NCBI RefSeq assembly: GCF_022179685.1 | Contig: NZ_BPRB01000227.1 | Span: forward strand, 1-46,631 | Reading direction: 5' to 3' | Length of the DNA: 46,631 nucleotides | Origin: Methylobacterium trifolii | Lineage (GTDB): Bacteria > Pseudomonadota > Alphaproteobacteria > Rhizobiales > Beijerinckiaceae | Shown here: positions 34,738-42,796 of the stretch, piece by piece | Numbering within the stretch: the first letter of the stretch is position 1 | Layout: the number at the start of each line of letters is the position of its first letter | The notes under the pieces: model-generated | What the model saw: only the letters and a program-made list of their open reading frames with translations | What the model was told of the DNA's origin: nothing | Databases searched by the model: none | Translations under genes and position numbers: made by a program

Positions 34738-35034
34738 GAGAGGCTCCCGATGGTTCGGCGCGCGCGCCTCAAGACGAATCCTACGGAAGCCGGACGCGAA
34801 AGTTTCGAGCCGCGCCCCGGAATTGGAAATATGGGGGAAATTTAGCCGGTTTGCCGAGATGAGGCTATATTTTGCTCATCTCGAAACGTCGGCCCGCGGA
34901 CTGATCGATATAAGGTTCCGATCTTGGCTCTGCTGATCAGGCCGAACGTCGCGTGCGCTCCGATGTCCCTCACCCGGTCCGGCAATGTCCGGCATGGCCG
35001 GTCTCCGGGTTGGTTTTAGGAAGCGCCGGCGCGG
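34738..35034. other. AT-leaning intergenic region
   Basis: This 297-bp region separates the CxxC gene from the ABM-domain gene and contains no convincing ORF. Bases 34820-34930 are clearly richer in A and T than their surroundings and contain the dyad at 34855-34883. The likely promoter of the minus-strand CxxC gene lies here. The rest shows nothing recognisable. Confidence 0.5.
34855..34883. promoter_or_regulatory. 9-bp perfect dyad around an A/T-rich loop
   Basis: CGAGATGAG (34855-34863) and CTCATCTCG (34875-34883) flank the 11-base spacer GCTATATTTTG. Given the position 120 bp upstream of the CxxC gene and the A/T-rich spacer, an operator or promoter element is more likely than a terminator; no T-run follows on either side. 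Confidence 0.45.
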
Positions 35035-35703
35035 TCAGCGGACCACGTCGGGGTAGTATTGCGGGCTCTCGCGGCGGTCGAACATGCCGTAGTCGCGGAT
35101 CACCCGGACGGCGCGGTGGCGCATCCCTGTGGCAGCGGGCGGGATCGGGCCGAAGGCGCCGGCCGCCTCCGGCCCGGCCCAGGAGCCGAGGACGAGGAGC
35201 TTGCCGGGCCGGTAGATGCTCGCGAACACGTCGTGCCCGACGAGTCCGGGCGCGGCCGGATCGAGCCCCACCGCGTGGAGCACCCCGCCCACCCCGTCCG
35301 GCAGCGCGGCGGCGTCGTCGGGCTCGAGTTCCGTAATCGTGCAGGCCTTGGCGCGGCCGGTCTCGGTGGCGTCGAAGCGCTGCTCGCGAATGGACAGGCC
35401 TTGGGGCGGGCGGGTGTCCGCCGTCACCTCGCCGACGCGCAGGTGATAATCCGAAAAAATCCCGAAGCGGCCCTTCTCCTGGGTGAGGTGGTGGCGCGCC
35501 TCGGTGCGCCAGCGGATCACCGACTTCTCGTCCCGCCACGTGGACAGGGACAGGATGCGACCCGCCCGGCCCCGGCTGGCGAAGCGCTCGTTGTCGACGA
35601 AGCCGTCGATCGATTCGAGCACCGGCTTCATCTCGGCGGCGAGCGCCAGGTAGGCGTCCTTGCGGCCCTCACCGGGTTCGACCTCGAAGATCACCGTGAA
35701 CAT
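35035..35703 (-). CDS. Antibiotic biosynthesis monooxygenase (ABM)-domain protein
   Basis: The 222-residue protein has an N-terminal ferredoxin-like ABM domain (FTVIFEVEPGEGRKDAYLALAAEMK...), with the characteristic W-R-D and FASRGR. The second half, from about residue 115, is another alpha/beta segment of uncertain type. The GGAGG box abuts the ATG at 35709, so the ATG at 35703 with 6-nt spacing is the probable start. It follows the NIPSNAP gene after 12 bp. Members act on small quinones or aldehydes; the substrate here is unknown. Confidence 0.8.
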   Translation of the reverse strand: MFTVIFEVEPGEGRKDAYLALAAEMKPVLESIDGFVDNERFASRGRAGRILSLSTWRDEKSVIRWRTEARHHLTQEKGRFGIFSDYHLRVGEVTADTRPPQGLSIREQRFDATETGRAKACTITELEPDDAAALPDGVGGVLHAVGLDPAAPGLVGHDVFASIYRPGKLLVLGSWAGPEAAGAFGPIPPAATGMRHRAVRVIRDYGMFDRRESPQYYPDVVR

Positions 35704-35715
35704 CGTCATCCTCCT

Positions 35716-36021
35716 TCAGGCGGCGGCCCGGCGCAGGAACGTGCGCTCCTCGATCAGGATGCAGCGGGACGCCTGCGCCATCGCAAAATTCGCCCGCGCC
35801 TGCGCATCGTCGGCGAGGCGTGCGCGGTAGGTCTCGTAGGCGGCCAGGCTCTCGAACCCGATCAGGGCCAGCGCCACGGTGTTGTTGCCCTCCTTCGGCA
35901 GGAAGTAGCCGATCAGGTCGCCGCCGCAGCGGGGGATGATCGAGAGCCAGGCCGTCGCGTAATCCTCGAACGCGTCGATGCGGTGCGGATCGAGGGTGTA
36001 GCGGATGCAGCAGGTGATCAT
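35716..36021 (-). CDS. NIPSNAP-family protein
   Basis: The 101-residue protein starts [21 protein letters not shown] and has the NIPSNAP core [24 protein letters not shown]. The dimeric ferredoxin-like fold is shared with ABM proteins. The start at 36021 has GGGAGGA 9 nt upstream. Co-transcription with the ABM gene and divergence from an ArsR regulator suggest a small detoxification or aromatic-aldehyde module, which is inference. Two adjacent Cys (4 and 5) near the N-terminus are unusual. Confidence 0.85.
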   Translation of the reverse strand: MITCCIRYTLDPHRIDAFEDYATAWLSIIPRCGGDLIGYFLPKEGNNTVALALIGFESLAAYETYRARLADDAQARANFAMAQASRCILIEERTFLRRAAA

Positions 36022-36115
36022 GCCGGATTCCTCCCGTGTCGCGTCATGCCGCCGGTCCTCGGCCGGGGCCGTCATGGGCGGAAGGATGGCGAGGCCGGCC
36101 GGCGGAGTCATCCCG

Positions 36116-36143
36116 GAACGCTTCGGTCGCGGCCGAAGCGTTC
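36116..36143. promoter_or_regulatory. Probable ArsR operator (11-bp perfect dyad)
   Basis: GAACGCTTCGG (36116-36126) and CCGAAGCGTTC (36133-36143) are perfect complements with a 6-bp spacer. The dyad lies between the divergent regulator (start 36186) and the NIPSNAP gene (start 36021), 42 bp from the regulator start. ArsR proteins commonly bind such sites and repress both directions. Confidence 0.7.
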
Positions 36144-36185
36144 GTGCGTGATCGGGGGACGATCCGGGGCTAGATTGCGCCCATC

Positions 36186-36872
36186 ATGCGTTCAGGCATC
36201 GGCATGGCGGAGGTCGCCGCACTCATCGCGGACCCGGGACGGGCCAACATGCTGGCCGCCCTGCTGGACGGCCGCGCGCTCACAGCGACCGAACTGGCCT
36301 TCACCGCCGGCATCGCCCCCGCGACCGCGAGCGGGCATCTCGCCAAGCTCGTGGACGGGCGCCTGCTCGGCCTCGCCCGCCAGGGCCGGCACCGCTACTT
36401 CCGCCTCGCCTCGCCGGAGGTGGCGCGGATGCTGGAGGGCATCCTGGTCTTTGCCGGCGCGCCCGCCCCGGCCCGGCGCGTCACGCCGCGGATCGACCCG
36501 GCGCTGCGGGAGGCCCGCACCTGCTACGACCACCTCGCCGGGCGGCTCGCGGTGTCGCTCGCCGACGCCCTCGTCGCGCGCGGCGCGATCCAGCTCACGG
36601 AGGAGGCCGGCGAGGTGACGCCGGCCGGCCACTCCCTGCTCGCGGAGTTCGGCATCGCGCAGGAGCCGGTGAGGACGGGCCGGCGCCTGTTCTGCCGGCC
36701 CTGCCTCGACTGGAGCGAGCGGCGCCCGCATCTGGCCGGCATCCTGGGGGCCGCCCTCTGCACCCGCTGCGAGGACCTTGGCTGGATCGCCCGCAGCCGC
36801 GACAGCCGCGCCGTCACGGTGACGGAGGCGGGCCGCGCAGGTTTTCGCGAGCGGTTCGGGATCGCGCTCTGA
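36186..36872 (+). CDS. ArsR-family transcriptional regulator
   Basis: The 228-residue protein has a winged helix in residues 1-95 (ALTATELAFTAGIAPATASGHLAKLVDGRLL). CYDHLAG occurs at 113-119, a segment I associate with one ArsR subgroup. It is longer than a typical 100-residue ArsR. The C-terminal part carries two Cys pairs, Cys170-X2-Cys173 and Cys192-X2-Cys195, that could bind zinc or sense electrophiles. An ATG at 36204 would remove six residues. It probably represses the divergent NIPSNAP/ABM pair through the dyad at 36116. Confidence 0.88.
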   Translation: MRSGIGMAEVAALIADPGRANMLAALLDGRALTATELAFTAGIAPATASGHLAKLVDGRLLGLARQGRHRYFRLASPEVARMLEGILVFAGAPAPARRVTPRIDPALREARTCYDHLAGRLAVSLADALVARGAIQLTEEAGEVTPAGHSLLAEFGIAQEPVRTGRRLFCRPCLDWSERRPHLAGILGAALCTRCEDLGWIARSRDSRAVTVTEAGRAGFRERFGIAL

Positions 36873-36880
36873 GGCCGGTC

Positions 36881-37201
36881 TCAGCCCGGCGGCAGGACCT
36901 CGATCTGCAGGCCGCCGTAATAGGCCGCCAGGTTGGCGATGTCGGTATCCGACAGGTCCTTTGCCACGACATTCATCACCTCGTTCTTCCGGGTGCCGTC
37001 ACGGTATTCGCCGAGCGCCTTGACGAGGTAGATCTCGACCTGGCCCGCAAGGTTCGGCGCCTCGGGCAGCTTCGAGAGCCCGTCCATGCCGTGGCAGGCT
37101 TGGCAGGCGGAGGCACGCTTGCGCCCCGCACCGGCGTCGCCGGCCTGGGCGCAGGCCGGCGCGAGGGCGAGCAGCAGGGCGAGAACGGACAGGCGGATCA
37201 T
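36881..37201 (-). CDS. Periplasmic cytochrome c
   Basis: The 106-residue protein has a signal peptide (1-20). The haem site is Cys33-Gln-Ala-Cys36-His37, with Met76 as the likely sixth ligand (EVMNVVAKDL). The fold is that of small class I (c4/c553-type) cytochromes, ending DIANLAAYYGG. It follows the sorbosone-dehydrogenase-like gene on the same strand and probably accepts its electrons. The stop is 8 bp from the stop of the convergent ArsR gene. Confidence 0.9.
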   Translation of the reverse strand: MIRLSVLALLLALAPACAQAGDAGAGRKRASACQACHGMDGLSKLPEAPNLAGQVEIYLVKALGEYRDGTRKNEVMNVVAKDLSDTDIANLAAYYGGLQIEVLPPG

Positions 37202-37268
37202 GCGGCTCTCCGGATTCTTCCGTTCGGGCGCCGGCCCCCACCCACCGGGCGCGGGGATCGAGCAGGAA

Positions 37269-37290
37269 GGCGGCGCGCTCCGGCGCCGCC
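37269..37290 (-). terminator. 8-bp GC stem-loop between dehydrogenase and cytochrome genes
   Basis: GGCGGCGC (37269-37276) pairs with GCGCCGCC (37283-37290) around a 6-base loop, directly after the dehydrogenase stop. On the minus strand the stem is followed by TTCCTGCT, a weak U-tract. It may attenuate transcription into the cytochrome gene. Confidence 0.4.
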
Positions 37291-37303
37291 CGGGTCGTGC
37301 CGC

Positions 37304-38581
37304 CTACTTCGCATCGCCCTCGTAGGAGATGCGGTAGATCGCCCCCGCGGTGTCGTCGGAGACGAGGAGCGAGCCGTCGAGGAGCACGGCCACGTCCACC
37401 AGCCGGCCCAGGTACTCGCCGTCGCCGGTGAGCCAGCCCTCGGCGAAGGGCGCGGGCTGCCCGACCTTGCCGTCCGCGCCGGCCGGCGCGAACATGATCC
37501 GCGCGCCCACCGGCTCGCTGCGGTTCCAGGAGCCGTGCTCGGCGATGAAGATGCCGCCGCGATAGCTCTTGGGGAACTGCTTGCCGTTGTAGAAGGTCAG
37601 GCCGAGGTCGGCCGCGTGGGGCGGCAATTCGGCCACCGGCGCGACCACGCCGGCCGGCGGGGTCTGGTCCTTGTACTCGACCGTGCGGACCTGCCCGCCG
37701 CCGTACCAGGGGAAGCCGAAGTTCTCGCCGGCCTTGGTGGCCCGGTTCAACTCGCCCGGCGGCTTGTCGTCGCCCATGCCGTCGACCTGGTTGTCGGTGA
37801 ACCAGAGGGTCTTGTCCGGGGCGAAGTCGATGCCGACCGAGTTGCGGATGCCGGTGGCGAAGACCTCACGGTTCTTGCCGTCCGCATCCATGCGGACGAT
37901 GCCGCCGATGCCGTGCTTGGCGTAGAGGTCGAGCTTCTCCGGGGCCGGCACGTTGTAGGGCTGGCCGAGCGCGATGTAGGTCTTGCCGTCCGGCCCGACG
38001 CGGCAGACGCGGGCGGTGTGGTTGAAGCTCTCCTCGGAGGCGGGGATCAGGTCGCCCTGCTTCACCACGAGGGCGGCGGCCACGTCCGGCGCCTCGTAGA
38101 AGAACTCGGCCGCCGGGAACGACAGCACCCGGTTCTGCTCCACGACCGTCAGCACCCCGTCCTTCGAGAAGCAGACGCCGTTGGGGATCTTGAACTCGAT
38201 CCCCGGCGCGAAGGGCCGCACCTCGTCGGCCACCCGGTCCTTGTCCCGGTCGGTGACGGTGAAGACCTTGCTCTTGCGGGTGCCGACGAACAGCACGCCC
38301 GCGTTGGGGCCGACCGCGATCGAGCGGGCGTCGGGCACCACGGCGTAGAGGTCGATCTTGAAGCCCTCGGGCAGCTTGATCTTGGCGAGCGTCTTGCGGA
38401 TCGCGTCGGCGCGGCGGCCGGTCTGCGGCACCTCGGCGGCGGGCGCCGTGTTCGTGCTCTTGAACGCCTGGAGCTTTTCCAGGTCGTCCACCTTGGCCTT
38501 GGTCTCGGCCGGAGGGGCACCTTGAGCGAGGGCGCCGGTGGCGGCGCCGGCGAGAAGTGCGGCGAGGATCGCGGAGCGCAT
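37304..38581 (-). CDS. Sorbosone/glucose dehydrogenase-like PQQ-type propeller
   Basis: The 425-residue exported protein (signal peptide 1-20) has the six-bladed propeller of the GSDH/sorbosone dehydrogenase family. The blade motifs are ARSIAVGPNAGVLFVGTR, IPNGVCF, YIALGQPYNVP, GIRNSVGIDF and LWFTDNQVDGMGDD. The EHGSWNRSEPVG segment near the end is also typical. Family members oxidise sugars with PQQ; the substrate here is unknown and PQQ is inferred. The start at 38581 has GGAAG upstream. The longer open frame above it is antisense to the flavoprotein gene. It pairs with cytochrome c. Confidence 0.88.
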   Translation of the reverse strand: MRSAILAALLAGAATGALAQGAPPAETKAKVDDLEKLQAFKSTNTAPAAEVPQTGRRADAIRKTLAKIKLPEGFKIDLYAVVPDARSIAVGPNAGVLFVGTRKSKVFTVTDRDKDRVADEVRPFAPGIEFKIPNGVCFSKDGVLTVVEQNRVLSFPAAEFFYEAPDVAAALVVKQGDLIPASEESFNHTARVCRVGPDGKTYIALGQPYNVPAPEKLDLYAKHGIGGIVRMDADGKNREVFATGIRNSVGIDFAPDKTLWFTDNQVDGMGDDKPPGELNRATKAGENFGFPWYGGGQVRTVEYKDQTPPAGVVAPVAELPPHAADLGLTFYNGKQFPKSYRGGIFIAEHGSWNRSEPVGARIMFAPAGADGKVGQPAPFAEGWLTGDGEYLGRLVDVAVLLDGSLLVSDDTAGAIYRISYEGDAK

Positions 38582-38691
38582 GGACTTCCTTCCCGGATTC
38601 GCCCCGTCGTCGGGCGTTGCCGGGAATCGTAGGCGTTCGGCGGCAGCCGGCAAGGCGGCGCGGTGACGCCCGCCCGCGCCTGTCCTGTCCC

Positions 38692-40194
38692 TTACGCGAC
38701 CTTGCGGGGCACCAGGCGCTCGCTCGCCAGCGCGTCCTGGGCGCCGGAGACGCCCGCCTCCGTGTACTCGGCGTCCTCGTTGACCCGCCAGACGTCGTGG
38801 CGGCGGTGGCCCGCGATGATGTTCTCGACGGTCAGCATCGCCGTCATCATCGCGTGGTCCTGGTTGTTGTACTTGTGCATGCCGTTGCGACCGACGAGGT
38901 GGAGCGTCGGGAAGTCGTGCTCCAGCTCGCGCCGCACGCTGGCGACGTTGTCGGCATAGGTCTCGTCGTAGACCGGATAGGCCTTGGGCTGGCGCACGAC
39001 GCAGGCATCGACCACCTCCCGCGGATCGATCAGGCCGATCTGGCCGATCTCGCGCTTGGCCAAGGCGACGAGGTCTTCGTCCGAGGCGGTCCAGAGGCCG
39101 TCGCCCTCGAAGCAGAAATATTCCAGCCCGAGACAGGTGTGGTCCTCGTCCGGGATCATCTCCGGCGACCAGGAGCGGAAGTTCTGCACCCGGCCGACCT
39201 GCACGGACGGGTCGTGGATGTAGATCCAGTTGTCGGGGAAGTCCTTCTGCGACTTGGCGATCAGGGCGACCGTCACGAAGTCGCGGTATTGCAGTGAGCG
39301 GGCGTTGAAGGTGCTCAAGGGGCGCGGCTTGATCGCGTCGACCAGTTCGCGCACCGGGGCCGAGGAGATCAGGTGGCGGGCGGTGTAGGTCTCGCGGGTG
39401 CCGTCGCCGCGGGTGGCCGAGACCGTCCAGATGCCGGTGGCGGGCTCGAAGCTCAGGCCGTCGACGCCCCGGTCGAGGAGCACGCGGCCGCCCTGGGCGG
39501 CGGTCTTCTCGGCGGCCGCCTCCCACATCATGCCGGGGCCGCGGCGGGGATAGCGGAAGGACTCGATCAGCGTCTTGATCACCGGCTCGCCGGGCTTCTG
39601 CTTGGCCCGCAGGCCCAGGGAGCGCTTGAGGGCGTCGCGGATCGCGGCGCCGAGGTCGAGGCCCTTGATGCGCTGGGCCGCCCAATCGGCCGAGATCGCG
39701 TCGCAGGACATGCCCCAGACCTTCTCGGTGTAGGTCTTGAAGAAGATCGAGAACAGGCGCTCGCCGAACTGGTTGCGCACCCACTCGTGGAAGCTCTTCG
39801 GGGTCTCGATCGGCTTGGCGCGGGCGAGCAGGTAGGAGGCGACGCACAAGGTGCTGGTGAGGATGCCGAGGTTGCGCAGGGCCTCGAAGGCCTTGAGCGG
39901 ATAGGCGTAGTACTTGCCCTTGTAATAGATCCGCGACAGGCGCGGCCGCTCGATGAAGTCGTTGGGCAGGATCTCGTCCCAGAGTTGGACCACGGCCTTC
40001 GACTTCGAGAAGAAGCGGTGGCCGCCGATGTCGAACAGGTAGCCGTTGTGCGAGACGGTGCGCGAGATGCCGCCGACCTGGGCGGGGTCGCGCTCCAGCA
40101 CCGTGACGTCGCGGCCGTGCTTGGACAGCAGGTAGGCGGCGGTCAGACCCGCCGGTCCTGCGCCGATGACGAGCGTCTCGGTGTGGTGGCTCAT
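38692..40194 (-). CDS. FAD-dependent oxidoreductase, UDP-galactopyranose-mutase-like
   Basis: The 500-residue flavoprotein starts MSHHTETLVIGAGPAGLTAAY, with GAGPAG at residues 11-16. It contains GGISRTVSHNGYLFDIGGHRFFSK, the FAD-pyrophosphate and substrate loop of the amine-oxidase/UGM-like group. The C-terminus has LVGRNGMHKYNNQDHAMMTAM. It probably modifies sugars or isoprenoid carriers in polysaccharide synthesis; it may also be a protoporphyrinogen-oxidase-type enzyme. It lies in a minus-strand row after the epimerase, with 118 bp between them. Confidence 0.82.
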   Translation of the reverse strand: MSHHTETLVIGAGPAGLTAAYLLSKHGRDVTVLERDPAQVGGISRTVSHNGYLFDIGGHRFFSKSKAVVQLWDEILPNDFIERPRLSRIYYKGKYYAYPLKAFEALRNLGILTSTLCVASYLLARAKPIETPKSFHEWVRNQFGERLFSIFFKTYTEKVWGMSCDAISADWAAQRIKGLDLGAAIRDALKRSLGLRAKQKPGEPVIKTLIESFRYPRRGPGMMWEAAAEKTAAQGGRVLLDRGVDGLSFEPATGIWTVSATRGDGTRETYTARHLISSAPVRELVDAIKPRPLSTFNARSLQYRDFVTVALIAKSQKDFPDNWIYIHDPSVQVGRVQNFRSWSPEMIPDEDHTCLGLEYFCFEGDGLWTASDEDLVALAKREIGQIGLIDPREVVDACVVRQPKAYPVYDETYADNVASVRRELEHDFPTLHLVGRNGMHKYNNQDHAMMTAMLTVENIIAGHRRHDVWRVNEDAEYTEAGVSGAQDALASERLVPRKVA

Positions 40195-40312
40195 CGGCGG
40201 CTCCGGCAGGACGGCGAGGACCCGCGCCGGGCCCGCTCGCGGGGGTGACAGTGACACCGGGAAGGTTAAGGAACCGCTTCCTCGGCAGCCGCGAGGGTGA
40301 ATACTGGACCCG

Positions 40313-41350
40313 TCAGGACATCCATTTGAGGATGCGGATCACGCCCATGTCGGCGGAGCGGCGATGGGCCGACACGTCGCGCCGGGCGGCGATCTCGGCC
40401 CGGTTGGCGGCATAGTAGCGGTAGGCGCGCAGCAGCATCTCGCTGTTCGTCAGCGTGGGGCGCCAGCCCAGCTCCGCCTTGATCCGGGTGGTGTCGAACA
40501 CGAAGTCGGCCGCGATCATGCGGTAATGGTAGGGGCCGAGCGGCGACACCCGCAGGGCGTGGGCGGCCTTCATCGCCAGCACGGCCGGCCCCTTCGGCAG
40601 GCAGCCGATCCGCGAGCCGCTGCCGGCCCGCGCGATGACGTGGGCGAAGGTGTCGCGCATGGTGTCGACATCGTCCGAGCCAATGCCGAACACGCCCCCC
40701 GTGCCCCGGCGCCACGCCAGCAGCATCGCCGCGATCAGGTCGCGGGCGTAGATGAACTGGTAGCGGTGGGAGCCGTCGCCGACGACCCAGACGCGCCTTC
40801 CCTCGCCGATGAACTCGAACAGGATGGCGAGCAGGCCGAGCCGCCCCTCATCCATGATGGTGGGGCAGCGGATGATCGTCGCGGCGAAATCGCCCGCGTG
40901 GCCGGCCAGGATCTTCTCTCCCTCCCACTTGCTGGCGCCGTAGAGTTCGCACGGGGCAGGCGTGTCGTCCTCGCGCACCGGCCGATCGAAGCCGTGGCCC
41001 CACAGGCAGTTGCTGGAGACGTAGACGAGGCTGGGGATGCCGGCCGCCGCCACGGCCGAGGCAAGGGTGCGCGTGCCCTCGACGTTGGACGACCACATCT
41101 CGCGGGGCGAGAGCGCGCCGTGCGCCAGCAGCGCGGCGCAGTGGAACACCGCCTCGTGGCCCGTGCCCGCCAGCAGCGAATCGAGGAGCGCCCGGTCCCG
41201 GATGTCGCCGACCACCGCCCGCAGGCGCGGGTCCCGGATCGCATTGGGCAGGAGGTCGACGCTCGTGACCTCGTGGCCGTCCAGCACCAGTTGCCCGACG
41301 AGGAGCGACCCGAGGAAGCCGGAGCCTCCGGTTACCAGAACACGTGCCAT
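40313..41350 (-). CDS. NAD-dependent sugar epimerase/dehydratase
   Basis: The 345-residue extended SDR has GGSGFLG at residues 8-14, the Thr/Ser-Ser pair VSSN and the catalytic Tyr137-X3-Lys141 (YGASK). The adenine-binding D32 and the D49/D52 region match 3-beta-HSD/epimerase relatives. GDGSHRYQFIYARDL is typical of nucleotide-sugar epimerases. It is 73 bp downstream of the GT87-like gene and should supply sugars or modify the glycan. Confidence 0.88.
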   Translation of the reverse strand: MARVLVTGGSGFLGSLLVGQLVLDGHEVTSVDLLPNAIRDPRLRAVVGDIRDRALLDSLLAGTGHEAVFHCAALLAHGALSPREMWSSNVEGTRTLASAVAAAGIPSLVYVSSNCLWGHGFDRPVREDDTPAPCELYGASKWEGEKILAGHAGDFAATIIRCPTIMDEGRLGLLAILFEFIGEGRRVWVVGDGSHRYQFIYARDLIAAMLLAWRRGTGGVFGIGSDDVDTMRDTFAHVIARAGSGSRIGCLPKGPAVLAMKAAHALRVSPLGPYHYRMIAADFVFDTTRIKAELGWRPTLTNSEMLLRAYRYYAANRAEIAARRDVSAHRRSADMGVIRILKWMS

Positions 41351-41423
41351 CCGCTGCCGTCCCGTCGCCTGTGGGCGGTGCCGGCGCGCGGCCCATGCCC
41401 GAATTGCGTGTGCTCCGCCGCCC

Positions 41424-42629
41424 TCAAGCCCGCGCCGGCCGGTCCATGGGCGCGGGCGCCAGCCACCCGTCCGCCAGGAGACGCCGGCTCAAGGCGAACA
41501 GGCCGCCCGCGACGACGAACGACAGGATGGGCAGGTCGAACACGTAGAGGATGCGCGCCAGGGGAATCGTGATCCAGGCCAGCACGAGGAGCGGCGGCGG
41601 CGCCGGCTCGACGGCCCGGTCGAGGACCACGAGGGTCAGCACGGGGGCGACCACCGCCAGCTCGTAATGGCTGGCATAGGGCAGGATCACGATGGCCGCG
41701 AGGAGGATGACGAGGAGGCGAGTCGGGTCCGGTCGGCCGCGCCGCAGGGCCGTCACCGCGCCGGCGAAGGCGACGGCCGCGACGCTACCCTGGATCGTCC
41801 AGGCGAGGGCGGCCGGCAGGTCCCAGAACCGGGCCGAGAAGTAGACCGAGATCGAGGTCTGTATCCAGCGGGCGTCGAAGGCGGTCACGAAGGCGCTCTG
41901 CATCGGCATCGTCACCGTGACGAAGCGCTGCCAGGGCTCGACGCCGAAGGCCGCGACCGAGAGGCCGACGAGGGCGACGGTGAAGACCCCGGATGCGAAC
42001 AGGCAGCGCCAGTAGCCGCCGCAGAGCAGGATCAGGCCCAGCACGCAGGCCAATTGCGGCTTCACCGTGAGGCAGGCGAGGCAGAAGCCCGCGAGCCACG
42101 GGCGGCGTTGGCCCTCCACGACCGCGAGGGTGGCGGCGAGTGCGATCAGGCCGCCGAAATGCCCGTAGACGATCATGGCCACGGCAGGCGGCGACAGGCA
42201 GACGAGGAGCGTGAGGAGGCCGCGCGGGAGGCTGCGCCCGGTGTCGCAGGCGCGCAGGGCCCCCGTCAGGGCCGCGAGGTTCAGGGCGGTCCAGGCGCAG
42301 ACCGCCGGCAGGAACGGCAGCAGCGCGAAGGGCGCCAGGAACAGCAGCGCGTGCGGCGGATAGACGAAGACCAGGGCCGGATCGAGCGACAGGCCGAAGA
42401 GCGTCCGAATCGCGCCCTGGTAGGCCGGCAGATCGGTGAGATAGGCGCCGTTCCCGGCCATCACCAGGCGCGGCGCCATCCAGAAGTTGACGAAGTCGCG
42501 CCCGAACGGCGCGCCGATCATCCACCCGGCCGTGTCCCAGGGCCGGACCGAGAGCCAGCTTGCCAGGGATACGAGGGCGCCGATGCCGACGACGGCGACT
42601 TGCCCGCTTCGCAGGGCTGGCTGGGACAT
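41424..42629 (-). CDS. Polytopic GT87/DUF2029-like mannosyltransferase
   Basis: The 401-residue membrane protein has about ten helices. The first extracytoplasmic loop contains GAPFGRDFVNFWMAPRLV, with the Asp typical of GT87 (DUF2029) enzymes. Such proteins use polyprenyl-phosphate sugars as donors. The start at 42629 has GGAG upstream; a longer frame above it is antisense and Pro/Arg-rich. It diverges from the next gene over a 167-bp region. Confidence 0.8.
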   Translation of the reverse strand: MSQPALRSGQVAVVGIGALVSLASWLSVRPWDTAGWMIGAPFGRDFVNFWMAPRLVMAGNGAYLTDLPAYQGAIRTLFGLSLDPALVFVYPPHALLFLAPFALLPFLPAVCAWTALNLAALTGALRACDTGRSLPRGLLTLLVCLSPPAVAMIVYGHFGGLIALAATLAVVEGQRRPWLAGFCLACLTVKPQLACVLGLILLCGGYWRCLFASGVFTVALVGLSVAAFGVEPWQRFVTVTMPMQSAFVTAFDARWIQTSISVYFSARFWDLPAALAWTIQGSVAAVAFAGAVTALRRGRPDPTRLLVILLAAIVILPYASHYELAVVAPVLTLVVLDRAVEPAPPPLLVLAWITIPLARILYVFDLPILSFVVAGGLFALSRRLLADGWLAPAPMDRPARA

Positions 42630-42796
42630 GCGGACACGCTCCGGAACGGGGCCGAAGCTACGGTGTCCGGGATGAGAATTGGTTAATCCGGGGCGCGGAT
42701 ATGCCCGGCCTTGACCGGCCGTTAAGGCCCGAAATGCGACACCGGACCCGAGACCTTCGGACATCCTCGCAAGGTGCCCGGGATCGGAGCGGTGAG

